Assembly (NCBI GenBank): GCA_040216635.1
Contig: JAVJOU010000021.1
Location: 1-64,000 of the forward strand
DNA length: 64,000 nucleotides
Source: UBA1479 sp040216635
GTDB taxonomy: Bacteria > Pseudomonadota > Alphaproteobacteria > Rhodospirillales > Casp-alpha2
Direction: 5' to 3'
Shown here: positions 16,200 to 23,503 of the stretch, piece after piece
Layout: each line of letters opens with the position of its first letter
Numbering within the stretch: position 1 is the first letter of the stretch
Notes under the pieces: model-generated
Seen by the model: only the letters and a program-made list of their open reading frames with translations
Told to the model about the DNA's origin: nothing
The model's database searches: none
Made by a program: the position numbers and the translations under genes

Positions 16200-17738
16200 A
16201 TGTGGGAGTCTCAAGCCTGGGGAAGAGGGCATCTGATAGACGTTACGGTGGAATATTTCGGACCATTATCATATTGGTTGGTGACCGCCCTTTGGTTGGT
16301 CATCCTGGGCCTGTATGTAATTAAACTGCGCCAGTCGAAGATGGCCAGCGCGGGGATCGCCGTCCTTCTGGTGATCCTCGCCATCGATGCCTTTCGCTCC
16401 GTATTCGAAAGCATTTACTTCGGTATTTTTCATAATTCACGGTTTGGCCTTTTGCCCCCGGAATTCGCTGAATTCCTGGGCCAACCGTCCATGCTGTTGC
16501 TTCCGAAAGCGGTCAATATCACCGCCGGTGTCCTGGTCTTGGTCCTTCTGATCCGCCACTGGCTTCCCCGTGAAATCCGAGAAGGAGAGGAAATCCGCCG
16601 CAAGGACGCCGTCCTGCGCAGCGTGTTCGACGACGCCGCCGTGGGCATGGTGCTGCATGCGCCCGACGGTTCGAGCCGTGACCGTGTGAACAACGCCTTT
16701 TGCGACATGGTCGGATATTCCCGGGAAGAGCTACTTGGGAACCCCTATGAAGCGCTGACCCATCCCGACGACCTGCCGCAAAGCCTGGAACTGCGGCGCC
16801 GGCTGGCCAACGGCGAGACCGATGCCATCACCATGGAAAAGCGCTATCTGCACAAGGACGGCCATCCCGTCTGGGGCAGTGTGTCGTCATCGATCATCCG
16901 GGACGACGACGGAAAGATCCTGCACTTCGTCTCGTTCATCCAGGACATCTCCGCCCGCAAGAAGGCCGAACAGTCACTGCGTGAGGCAACGGAATCCGCC
17001 ATCGAGGCCAACCGCACCAAATCGCACTTCCTGGCCACCATGAGCCATGAATTCCGCACACCGCTGAACGCGATCCTGGGGTTCAGCCAGTTGCTGGGCA
17101 GTGAGATTTTCGGGCCGCTCGGCGACAAACGCTACAAAGGCTATGCCGACAATATCCGCGACAGCGGCGAGTTGATGTTGGAACTGGTCAACGACGTACT
17201 GGATATTTCGACCATCGAAGCCGGGAAACGCGAGATGGCGATGGAAAACGTCATCCTGCAAAAGGTGGTGAGCGATTGCGTACGCACCTTCGCGACCATG
17301 GCCGAGGACAAGGCGATCACCGTGGAAAGCGATATCCCGGCCGATCTGCTGCAGATCTGGGCGGACCGGCGTGCGGTCGTGCAGATCACCCTTAACCTTC
17401 TGTCCAATGCCATCAAGTTCACCGAACCCGGAGGTTCGGTCACGGTCAAGGCCGCGTTGGATAACGATGTCCCGACCCTGTCCGTCAGCGATACGGGCAT
17501 CGGCATTCCCCCGGACGTCCTGAAAACCGTGACCGAGCCCTTTACCCGCAGCCATTCCAACCCGCACCTGTCCCAGACGGGAACGGGCCTGGGACTGTCG
17601 ATCGTCAAATCCCTGGCCGAAGCCCACGGCAGCACGCTTGAGATCGAGAGCGCGCCCGGCCAGGGGACACGTGTCTCCGTCCGCTTCCCCGAGGTACAAG
17701 CCGCCGATACACCGAAGTTTCAAATTGCTTCGACTTGA
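16200..17738 (+). CDS. Membrane PAS sensor histidine kinase, orphan (PleC/PdhS-like core)
   Basis: About 512 residues from the ATG at 16200; an upstream TTG at 16182 is possible and neither has a strong ribosome-binding site. Three membrane helices fill roughly the first 120 residues, followed by a PAS domain (VLRSVFDDAAVGMVLHAPDG to FIQDISARKKAE). The H-box is FLATMSHEFRTPLNAILGFS, followed by GPLGDKRYKGYADNIRDSG, a motif shared with PleC/PdhS-type alphaproteobacterial kinases. HATPase boxes are complete (DTGIGIPPD, GTGLGLSIVK). It lacks a receiver. It is tandem with the kinase at 14783 but with a different membrane domain, so the two are unlikely to be a recent duplication. Confidence 0.9.
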   Translation: MWESQAWGRGHLIDVTVEYFGPLSYWLVTALWLVILGLYVIKLRQSKMASAGIAVLLVILAIDAFRSVFESIYFGIFHNSRFGLLPPEFAEFLGQPSMLLLPKAVNITAGVLVLVLLIRHWLPREIREGEEIRRKDAVLRSVFDDAAVGMVLHAPDGSSRDRVNNAFCDMVGYSREELLGNPYEALTHPDDLPQSLELRRRLANGETDAITMEKRYLHKDGHPVWGSVSSSIIRDDDGKILHFVSFIQDISARKKAEQSLREATESAIEANRTKSHFLATMSHEFRTPLNAILGFSQLLGSEIFGPLGDKRYKGYADNIRDSGELMLELVNDVLDISTIEAGKREMAMENVILQKVVSDCVRTFATMAEDKAITVESDIPADLLQIWADRRAVVQITLNLLSNAIKFTEPGGSVTVKAALDNDVPTLSVSDTGIGIPPDVLKTVTEPFTRSHSNPHLSQTGTGLGLSIVKSLAEAHGSTLEIESAPGQGTRVSVRFPEVQAADTPKFQIAST

Positions 17739-17771
17739 CCTCGGGTCGCCAACCGTTAACCTGCTCCCCAA

Positions 17772-17781
17772 TTGTATACAT
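17772..17781. promoter_or_regulatory. GntR-type half-palindrome TTGTATACAT
   Basis: Nine of ten bases match the perfect palindrome TTGTATACAA found in front of coxS at 48975. It lies 24 bp before the NMT1-like gene. The core TGTATACA resembles GntR-family operators. Function is inferred only. Confidence 0.4.
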
Positions 17782-17805
17782 TCATCCATTCCCTAGGGGG
17801 GAGCC

Positions 17806-18696
17806 ATGACCAAGATCAACATTCAATTCACCCTGTTCTCGGCATTCTATTCGCCGTTGATTTCCACCATGTCGGGCGGCTTTTTGCAGGCCGAAGGGCT
17901 GGAGCCCGATTGGTCCGTCTCGCCGCCGGGCAAGTCGGCGATCGAAGCCCTGCATGACGGCACGGCCCATGTGGTGCAATCGGCGCTCAGCCAGGGCTTT
18001 ACCACGCTGGGCAAGGGCGAGACGCCCAAGGTCAAGCATTTCGCCCAGATCAACGAAATGGACGGCTTTTTCATTACTGGCCGCGAAGCCGACCCGGATT
18101 TTACATGGGACAAGCTGGAAGGCGCCGAACTGGTCTGCTTCGCCGGCGGCCAGCCGCGCGCCATGTTCATGTATGCCTGCCACAAGGCCGGCATCGATTT
18201 TTCCAAAATCAACCTGATCACCCCGGGCGGGGCTGCCGATATCGACAAGGCCTTCCGCGACGGCCAGGGCCAATATGTGCAGCAGCAGGGTCCGTTCCCG
18301 CAGCAGCTGGAAAAAGACGGCATCGGCCATGTGGTCGCCCAGGTCGGCCCGCAGATCGGACCCAACGGGTTTTCGTCGCTTTGCGCCACGCCGGAATGGC
18401 TGGAAACGGACATGGCCAAGGCTTTCATGCGCGCCTACAAGAAAACACGGATTTATATGAACGAAACCCCGGCCGCCGAAATCGCAAAAGCGGAAAAGCC
18501 CTACTTCCCTAACATCGACGAGGACGTACTGGCCGACTGCATCGGGACCTACCAGAAACTCGGCACCTGGACGCCGCACGTGGAAATCACGCCGGAAGCC
18601 TACGAAGTGACCCTGGACGTGTTCGAACATTTCGGCACGCTGAAGGAACGCTACGCCTACGACCAGGTCTGCTGCCTGCCGCCGCAAACCGATTGA
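17806..18696 (+). CDS. NMT1/THI5-like substrate-binding protein without signal peptide
   Basis: 296 residues. The body resembles periplasmic binding proteins of the NMT1/THI5/SsuA type: two lobes, FYSPLISTMSGGFLQAEGLEPDW near the start, and a ligand-site-like PGGAADIDKAFRDGQGQYVQQQG. The N-terminus (MTKINIQFTLFSAF) lacks the positively charged, hydrophobic and cleavage segments of a signal peptide, and no permease or ATPase gene is adjacent. So it may be a cytosolic binding or pyrimidine-like enzyme instead of a transporter component. GGGGGAG 6 bp upstream supports the start. The GST gene follows 100 bp downstream on the same strand. A GntR-like palindrome precedes it. Confidence 0.75.
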   Translation: MTKINIQFTLFSAFYSPLISTMSGGFLQAEGLEPDWSVSPPGKSAIEALHDGTAHVVQSALSQGFTTLGKGETPKVKHFAQINEMDGFFITGREADPDFTWDKLEGAELVCFAGGQPRAMFMYACHKAGIDFSKINLITPGGAADIDKAFRDGQGQYVQQQGPFPQQLEKDGIGHVVAQVGPQIGPNGFSSLCATPEWLETDMAKAFMRAYKKTRIYMNETPAAEIAKAEKPYFPNIDEDVLADCIGTYQKLGTWTPHVEITPEAYEVTLDVFEHFGTLKERYAYDQVCCLPPQTD

Positions 18697-18796
18697 TGAC
18701 GGCGGATTGACGATAGCCGGCTGACGGCGGCGGGGCGGGCCTTTGCCGCTCCTCCCGCCGTTGGGTCAAAGGCCATTGGGTTAAGGAGAGAGTCCC

Positions 18797-19495
18797 ATGA
18801 CCGAGAAATTTCATCTGATCAGCGCCGTCACCTGCCCCTGGGTTCAGCGGGCCGTGATCATGCTGCGCGCCAAGGGCGTGGACTTCGACGTGACCTATAT
18901 CAACCTTCGGGACAAGCCCGACTGGTTCCTGGAAATCTCGCCCCACGGCAAGGTTCCCGTGCTCAAGGTCGGCGACGACGTACTGTTTGAATCGAACGCC
19001 ATCGCCGAATATCTGGACGAGGTGTTCGACCCCCGCCTGCATCCGGCCGACCCGATCAAACGGGCCAAGAACCGGGCCTGGACAGATTTCCTGCCGACCT
19101 TCGCCTGGGGCCCGGGCCTCAACAATCTCAGCTATTGCGATTCGCAGGATGCATTGGACGGCGCTTTGGAAACCGCCCGCCAGCGCGTCAGCCGCCTGGA
19201 AGGCGCCATCGCCAAGGAACGCGGCAACGACGGCCCGTTTTTCAATGGCCCTGATATGTGCCTGGTGGATGCGGCCTATGCGCCGTTTTTCCAGCGCTTC
19301 ATGCTCTGCGAGGAACACCTTCAGACCGGATTGCTGGATGAATTTCCCCTGGTCAAGGCCTGGGCCGAGGCCTTGCTTGCGACCGATGCGGTGACCGGCT
19401 CCGTCCCGGCGGAATTCCCCGAAGCTTTCGATGAAAACCTGCAGCGCCGGGGTTCGATCGCCTGGGACAAAAAAGCCGCCCGGGCGGCCGAATAA
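18797..19495 (+). CDS. Glutathione S-transferase family protein
   Basis: 232 residues. An N-terminal thioredoxin-fold domain has TCPWVQRAVIML (active-site region), the cis-proline in HGKVPVLKVGDD and the glutathione-binding ESNAIAEYLDE. A helical C-terminal domain contains the N-capping region MCLVDAAYAPFF. The pattern is omega/lambda-like or stringent-starvation-like bacterial GST. It is related to the GST at 42556-43290: both share CPxVQRAV, KPDWF and SPxGKVP. It has a good Shine-Dalgarno (AAGGAGAG). The substrate is unknown. It may be co-transcribed with the NMT1-like gene. Confidence 0.9.
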   Translation: MTEKFHLISAVTCPWVQRAVIMLRAKGVDFDVTYINLRDKPDWFLEISPHGKVPVLKVGDDVLFESNAIAEYLDEVFDPRLHPADPIKRAKNRAWTDFLPTFAWGPGLNNLSYCDSQDALDGALETARQRVSRLEGAIAKERGNDGPFFNGPDMCLVDAAYAPFFQRFMLCEEHLQTGLLDEFPLVKAWAEALLATDAVTGSVPAEFPEAFDENLQRRGSIAWDKKAARAAE

Positions 19496-19535
19496 CGGAG
19501 AGTTCGGTCACCGGGACGGCTGCGGGACGGGTTGC

Positions 19536-19721
19536 TTACGGCCGGTTCAGGAAAGCATCCCGGATCAGATCCTGCGTTGTGCCGCTCAAAACGCTGGTGC
19601 TGCTTTCGTCCCCCGCCGGAACCGGGCGGGCGGCGGCCTTGCGCGGCCTAGCTTTCCGTTGGGGCGTTTTCGCGGGCCGTTTGGCAGCCGTTTTGGTTTT
19701 CTTCGCGGGCGTTCGCGCCAT
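19536..19721 (-). CDS. Small basic Lys/Ala/Pro-rich protein
   Basis: 61 residues. The first 35 residues are almost all Lys, Arg, Ala, Pro and Thr (for example TPAKKTKTAAKRPAKTPQRK), like histone-H1-type DNA-binding tails. The last 20 residues are neutral and end TTQDLIRDAFLNRP, a plausible short helix. The start has GGAGG 8 bp upstream. I recognise no family. Nucleic-acid or polyanion binding is inferred from charge only. It is the last member of the minus-strand run that begins at 22585. Confidence 0.6.
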   Translation of the reverse strand: MARTPAKKTKTAAKRPAKTPQRKARPRKAAARPVPAGDESSTSVLSGTTQDLIRDAFLNRP

Positions 19722-19834
19722 TTCTTATTCCTCCGTTTTATATGAACTGATCTGCCTGCCTGATCTCGGCTGTCCGAAGATCGGCAATGGCCTGTACATC
19801 AGCCTCATATCTGCACAGGCCCCCCGGCGCAACC

Positions 19835-20521
19835 TTATATGGGGTCGATGCAGACGTTCTGGCGACGCACTTTCGGTCGATCACATTCCCATTCGTTACC
19901 GGAACGGTCAAGATGCCCGTTTACTGGAATCTGAACCGCAACGCAGGTGTCGCCTTGGGCACGGTATCCGCGTTCGCACTTCCAACCGTCACCGAAAGTT
20001 GAATCAACGAAATAGGCATTGTCCGGCACTTTGACCAAGACACAGGATTGATCGTCCTCGCGGTAGCCGCGATTGCATTCCCATCCGGGTCCATGGCTGG
20101 AATTCGTAAGGTGTCCGTTTTTCGGAACGCTGATTGCGACACAAGCATCGTCCACTCGCTGATAGATGCGGCCGCATTCCCAACCGTCGCCGTACGAATT
20201 CAAATAGGCATTATCCGGCACGACCACCGCGACGCAGGTCTCCCCCGTTTCCACGTATCCACGTCGGCATTCCCAGCCACGGCCATAAGAGACATTGGTC
20301 TTGAACGCATTCTCGGGGACAGAAACGGACGTGCAGGCATCGTCGACCTTGCGATAACCCTTGTCGCATTCCCACCCCCGGCCCAAACCATCACCATGGG
20401 CATTAGCCGGGATGCCGTCGGCGGGCATCTGGGCAGCCAGGGTGCCGGGTGCAGAAAACCAAGCCATCAGGACAATCAGGACAACGGCATAAAGCCGCAG
20501 AGGGGAAGAAACGGAAGACAT
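19835..20521 (-). CDS. Secreted cysteine-rich protein with six tandem repeats
   Basis: 228 residues. A signal peptide covers about residues 1-30 (hydrophobic YAVVLIVLMAWF, cleavage near TLAA). The mature part is six repeats of 31-33 residues with the pattern [VI]PxN[AG]...GWECxRGY...C. Cysteines fall at 52/63, 85/96, 116/127, 149/160, 182/193 and 213/224, so every pair is exactly 11 apart. This spacing suggests six small disulphide-bonded modules, EGF-like in style. It would act in the periplasm or outside. No enzymatic motif is seen; binding or structural roles are likely. It lies 62 bp downstream of the protease gene on the same strand. Confidence 0.82.
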   Translation of the reverse strand: MSSVSSPLRLYAVVLIVLMAWFSAPGTLAAQMPADGIPANAHGDGLGRGWECDKGYRKVDDACTSVSVPENAFKTNVSYGRGWECRRGYVETGETCVAVVVPDNAYLNSYGDGWECGRIYQRVDDACVAISVPKNGHLTNSSHGPGWECNRGYREDDQSCVLVKVPDNAYFVDSTFGDGWKCERGYRAQGDTCVAVQIPVNGHLDRSGNEWECDRPKVRRQNVCIDPI

Positions 20522-20583
20522 ATATGGATCGCTTTCTTTGTTTGCCGGATCATATCCGGCGGGTTCGATTGCATCGGCTCGTT

Positions 20584-21315
20584 TTACGGTTCCGTCAGGG
20601 GCATCAGAATGTCGGCGTACCAGGCACAGTTAAGGCCCAGGGCTTCGTCCAGTTTGAGGTCGCGCGTGCCGATGTCGAGCCGGGCCGAATGAACGCCCAG
20701 CAATTTCCAGGGCAGAATGCCCAGCTCATCCTCTTCTTCGCCGACCCGCATGACGACCGGCGCTCCACTGGTTCCGCGATGGGTCCGGGCATCGGTCAGG
20801 AAATAACCTTCGCCCTGAAAACGTAACCCGTAGGACGAGGCGACAACCGCCTGTCGGACCACGGGCAAATGATGCAGCGTGTCGTGAAAACCGAGCGGAA
20901 ACCCCACCACCAGCAACGTGCTGCCGATTTCCACATGTTCGTCGGAACTGACCAAATGGTCCGGAGTGAAAGCCTGAACGACCGCCGTCGCAGGAAGCGC
21001 CGCGCGGTCGATTTCAATGACGGCGATATCGACGCCGCCGGCCCCATCCGATCCGTCGCGCCAGATACTCTTGCCATCCTGATACAGAAGGATCGACAGC
21101 CCCGTGGATTCCGCCAAATTCTCGGGATTGGTATGCACCTCGATTTCGATCCGGTTGGGGAAATGCTTACTGGGTGCGTCATGCACCACATGCCGGCTGG
21201 TGATCAGGAACAGCCTGTCTCCGCGGGCAAAGAAAAACCCGCTCGCATTGGTTAGATGTTGCTGATGCTCAAAGGTGAACAGGCGGGGCACGGTAAACAG
21301 AAGCGGATCGATCAT
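20584..21315 (-). CDS. Trypsin-like serine protease domain protein
   Basis: 243 residues from the ATG at 21315; a longer open frame upstream overlaps the DUF1488 gene and is rejected. The chymotrypsin-fold triad is visible: His42 in TSRHVVHD, Asp96 in GGVDIAVIEID and Ser183 in HRGTSGAPVV. There is no signal peptide, so it is probably cytosolic, unlike DegP-type proteases, and there is no PDZ domain. Substrate preference cannot be read. The position between DUF1488 and the secreted repeat protein in one direction suggests a shared transcript. Confidence 0.82.
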   Translation of the reverse strand: MIDPLLFTVPRLFTFEHQQHLTNASGFFFARGDRLFLITSRHVVHDAPSKHFPNRIEIEVHTNPENLAESTGLSILLYQDGKSIWRDGSDGAGGVDIAVIEIDRAALPATAVVQAFTPDHLVSSDEHVEIGSTLLVVGFPLGFHDTLHHLPVVRQAVVASSYGLRFQGEGYFLTDARTHRGTSGAPVVMRVGEEEDELGILPWKLLGVHSARLDIGTRDLKLDEALGLNCAWYADILMPLTEP

Positions 21316-21358
21316 CGCCGGACACCTTCCGCCCTCACATACAGCCAGCCGGTCAGGG

Positions 21359-21628
21359 TCAAAACTGCCCCTCCGCCAGGATATGAACCTCGGAGCGTTC
21401 CCTGCTGCCTTCATAAGCCTTGCGCGCAGCGTCATGAATGCGCTCAACCATGGCGTCGAAGGCCCGAAGAACTCCGTCCTCACCTTGCCCAAACTCCGGC
21501 CAAAGCTTGGCCAGCAGGGCACTTTCCACGAAAAACGTGATTTCCAGCGCGCTGTCATAGCCCCAGAACCGCACTCGGTTCTGCTTGGCTTCAAAACTGC
21601 GGCTGGCGTTGGGAAAATTCAGACTCAT
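21359..21628 (-). CDS. DUF1488 family protein
   Basis: 89 residues from the ATG at 21628. The DUF1488 pattern is seen: NFPNASRSFEAKQNRVRFWGY, then ITFFVESALLAKLWP, then FDAMVERIHDAARKAYEG. These are small cytosolic proteins of unknown function, frequent in alpha- and betaproteobacteria. Upstream in-frame codons before MSLNF are not part of the family. The neighbouring small gene at 21645 ends 16 bp upstream, so the two are almost certainly co-transcribed. Confidence 0.8.
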   Translation of the reverse strand: MSLNFPNASRSFEAKQNRVRFWGYDSALEITFFVESALLAKLWPEFGQGEDGVLRAFDAMVERIHDAARKAYEGSRERSEVHILAEGQF

Positions 21629-21644
21629 CCGCGATCGCCCCCGC

Positions 21645-21821
21645 TTAACCTTCGCGCGCCGCACGCTGCGCCTGGGCAATCGCCCCTTCAAGATTGGTGT
21701 AACGGAACGTACCGATACAGAAATACTCAACGGTCATTTTCGTGATGCCATAGGTCGCCATTTCTTCGGCCTCGGAAATGAACTCGGATTTCTTAGGCTT
21801 CTTTCTGTCCATGTTTTTCAT
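21645..21821 (-). CDS. Conserved small protein, 58 residues
   Basis: Translated by eye from the minus strand. It starts MKNMDRKKPKKSEF, with GAGGAG 5 bp before the ATG at 21821, and contains ATYGITKMTVEYF and FRYTNLEGAIAQAQR. The second half resembles short alphaproteobacterial hypotheticals with the pattern YGIT...RYTNLxDAIAQAKR. Function unknown. The N-terminus is basic and the C-terminal third looks helical. It sits in tight series with the DUF1488 gene. Confidence 0.7.
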   Translation of the reverse strand: MKNMDRKKPKKSEFISEAEEMATYGITKMTVEYFCIGTFRYTNLEGAIAQAQRAAREG

Positions 21822-21900
21822 GGCTGCTCCTCAACGGTTGAAGTGATGTCCGCTCACCTTGGGATCGTCATCAAGGCACGCCCGTACCGGTTTTCAGGGT

Positions 21901-22086
21901 TCAGCGCCTTACACCCGACCGGAAAATACGATCGCCCCGGATCAGGTTTTTCAGTTCCGACGACAGCCGAAACAAACTCTTTTCCGCCAGTGGCGTCGCG
22001 ATTACCGGGATGGCCGGCACCATGATGCCCGGATTGCGTAAATGATGCTCGAGTGCCGCATCCCGGCCGTTTCTATCGGTCGTCAT
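21901..22086 (-). CDS. Small hypothetical protein, 61 residues
   Basis: The start at 22086 overlaps the stop of the upstream gene (ATGA), and GGAGG lies 7 bp before it, so translational coupling is clear. The sequence holds a proline-rich middle (GIMVPAIPVIATPLAEK) and a basic C-terminus (KNLIRGDRIFRSGVRR). I know no family for it. Coupling to the conserved 95-residue gene is the main evidence that it is real. Confidence 0.62.
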   Translation of the reverse strand: MTTDRNGRDAALEHHLRNPGIMVPAIPVIATPLAEKSLFRLSSELKNLIRGDRIFRSGVRR

Positions 22087-22370
22087 CGGTTAGCCTCCGC
22101 GGATACCGCCAATGGGGCACGATCGCGTGCCAGGGCCGCATCCAGTTCATTCGGATGAATTGTCAGGGCACGGGTTCGTCCCGGCGCCTGCTTGTCATGA
22201 TGCAGATGGATCACCACCCGCACCCGGTGATAGGCCTGGAACGACAGGCCCTGCAGAAGTTCCTCATCGGTCTCGACGGTATAGCAGCCCGCAGGCAGCA
22301 CCTCGTCGAAGTCACCCAGAACGAACGGCCGAGCGAAATTGACCGTCGACTGCGTTGTGCGCATTGTCAT
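22083..22370 (-). CDS. Conserved small protein, 95 residues
   Basis: Starts at 22370 (MTMRTTQ) with GAGG 6 bp upstream, or six bases later. The core NFARPFVLGDFDEVLPAGCY plus ETDEELLQGLSFQAYHRV matches a short alphaproteobacterial hypothetical family that I recall with the pattern FxLPAGxYxVxTDEExxxGLSF. Function unknown. It is predicted cytosolic. Its stop overlaps the next start by four bases. Confidence 0.72.
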   Translation of the reverse strand: MTMRTTQSTVNFARPFVLGDFDEVLPAGCYTVETDEELLQGLSFQAYHRVRVVIHLHHDKQAPGRTRALTIHPNELDAALARDRAPLAVSAEANR

Positions 22371-22459
22371 CGTTGGCCTCCAGATGGCCGGATGTTCCGC
22401 TGTTTTACAGATGCGTGGGAAATCGGCGGGGGATACTTCGGTCCTCCCGCCGGAAGGCA

Positions 22460-22585
22460 TCACTTGGCGGGTGGGGTGCCGCCGGCTGGCTTGGCATCAG
22501 GCTTGACCGATGCTGCGGCCGGCTTATCGGCTGCCGCGCCGGGCTTTGCAGATTTCTGGCCTAACGAAAAATCCTTGAAGGACAT
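22460..22585 (-). CDS. MSFKDF-type micropeptide, 41 residues
   Basis: Read by eye from the minus strand: starts MSFKDFSLGQKSAKPG and continues as an Ala/Pro/Lys-rich tail. A GGAAG site lies 8 bp before the ATG at 22585. Similar MSFKDF-starting, Ala/Pro/Lys-rich micropeptides occur in other rhodospirillalean genomes as far as I recall. It is probably disordered. It is the first gene of the minus-strand series, behind an AT-rich region likely to hold the promoter. Confidence 0.6.
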   Translation of the reverse strand: MSFKDFSLGQKSAKPGAAADKPAAASVKPDAKPAGGTPPAK

Positions 22586-22777
22586 TTTATGACTTCCCAT
22601 TTGATGCGAAAATATATCCGCTTATTCCATATGGTAATTACGAAATCAAAATTCAATATAAGATGGTTTTTTATTTATTTTATAATTACGAGAATAATTC
22701 CACGACTTACATCATTTCTGCCCTCGAAATAGGCCCAGTCTCTTGCCTGGCCGGGTGAATTCCGCGACAGTCGGGAT

Positions 22778-23401
22778 ATGCAATCCGTCCTTTCCATCCT
22801 CGATCTGCTCGGCGTCTGCGTGTTTGCCGCATCGGGTGCGTTGGTCGCCAGCCGCAAGCAGATGGACCTGATCGGGTTCGGTCTGATGGCCTGTCTGACC
22901 GGGGTCGGCGGCGGCACCTTGCGCGACCTGCTGTTGGACCGTTCCGTATTCTGGATCGCCGATCCCAAACCCATCGTCATCTGCCTGGCCCTGGCCGCCC
23001 TGTTGTTCTTCACCGCCCATGTCATCCAACGCCGCTATGCCCTGTTGCTTTGGGCCGACGGCATCGGCATCGCCCTTTACGGCGTGATGGGGGCGGAACT
23101 GGCCCGCCAGACCGGAAGCGGCCCCCTGATCGCGATCATCATGGGCATGATGACGGCGACCTTCGGCGGGCTGATCCGCGACGTGGTCTGCGGCGAAACG
23201 CCGCTGATCCTGCGCAAGGAAGTCTATGCCACCTGCGCCGCCCTGGCGGCCACGGTCTATGTGGGGTTGGATGCCTTCGGCGTGCCGCGCGAAGCCGCCA
23301 TCGCCGCCGGCTTCGCGGCCGGGTTTATCTTGCGTGCGCTCGGCATCGCCAAGGGATTGTCCCTGCCGGTCTACAAACCCCGCCCGGGGCGGGAATATTG
23401 A
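22778..23401 (+). CDS. TRIC-type cation channel family protein (UPF0126/YicG)
   Basis: 207 residues with about six or seven membrane helices. The two internal repeats each contain the family glycine-arginine-aspartate motif: GVGGGTLRDLLL and ATFGGLIRDVVCGE. Bacterial members are trimeric intracellular cation (TRIC) channel homologues in the inner membrane, permeable to monovalent cations, and YicG has been linked to glycine uptake. Length and repeat structure are complete. It begins about 190 bp from the divergent MSFKDF gene across an AT-rich spacer. Confidence 0.9.
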   Translation: MQSVLSILDLLGVCVFAASGALVASRKQMDLIGFGLMACLTGVGGGTLRDLLLDRSVFWIADPKPIVICLALAALLFFTAHVIQRRYALLLWADGIGIALYGVMGAELARQTGSGPLIAIIMGMMTATFGGLIRDVVCGETPLILRKEVYATCAALAATVYVGLDAFGVPREAAIAAGFAAGFILRALGIAKGLSLPVYKPRPGREY

Positions 23402-23454
23402 AATTGCGCAGACAGCCCCCCATCGCGCTTGAGAATTCCACTGCCATTTCATCC

Positions 23455-23478
23455 CGTTATGTCATCTTGTAAATAACG
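23455..23478. promoter_or_regulatory. ModE-like box upstream of the tungstate regulator
   Basis: A perfect inverted repeat CGTTAT-N12-ATAACG, 25 bp before the regulator start. This arm sequence and 24-bp span equal the ModE operator of E. coli modA as I remember it. It suggests oxyanion-dependent autoregulation of the gene at 23504. Confidence 0.6.
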
Positions 23479-23503
23479 GCGCTTTCCGCAAAACTGCGGC
23501 CCC

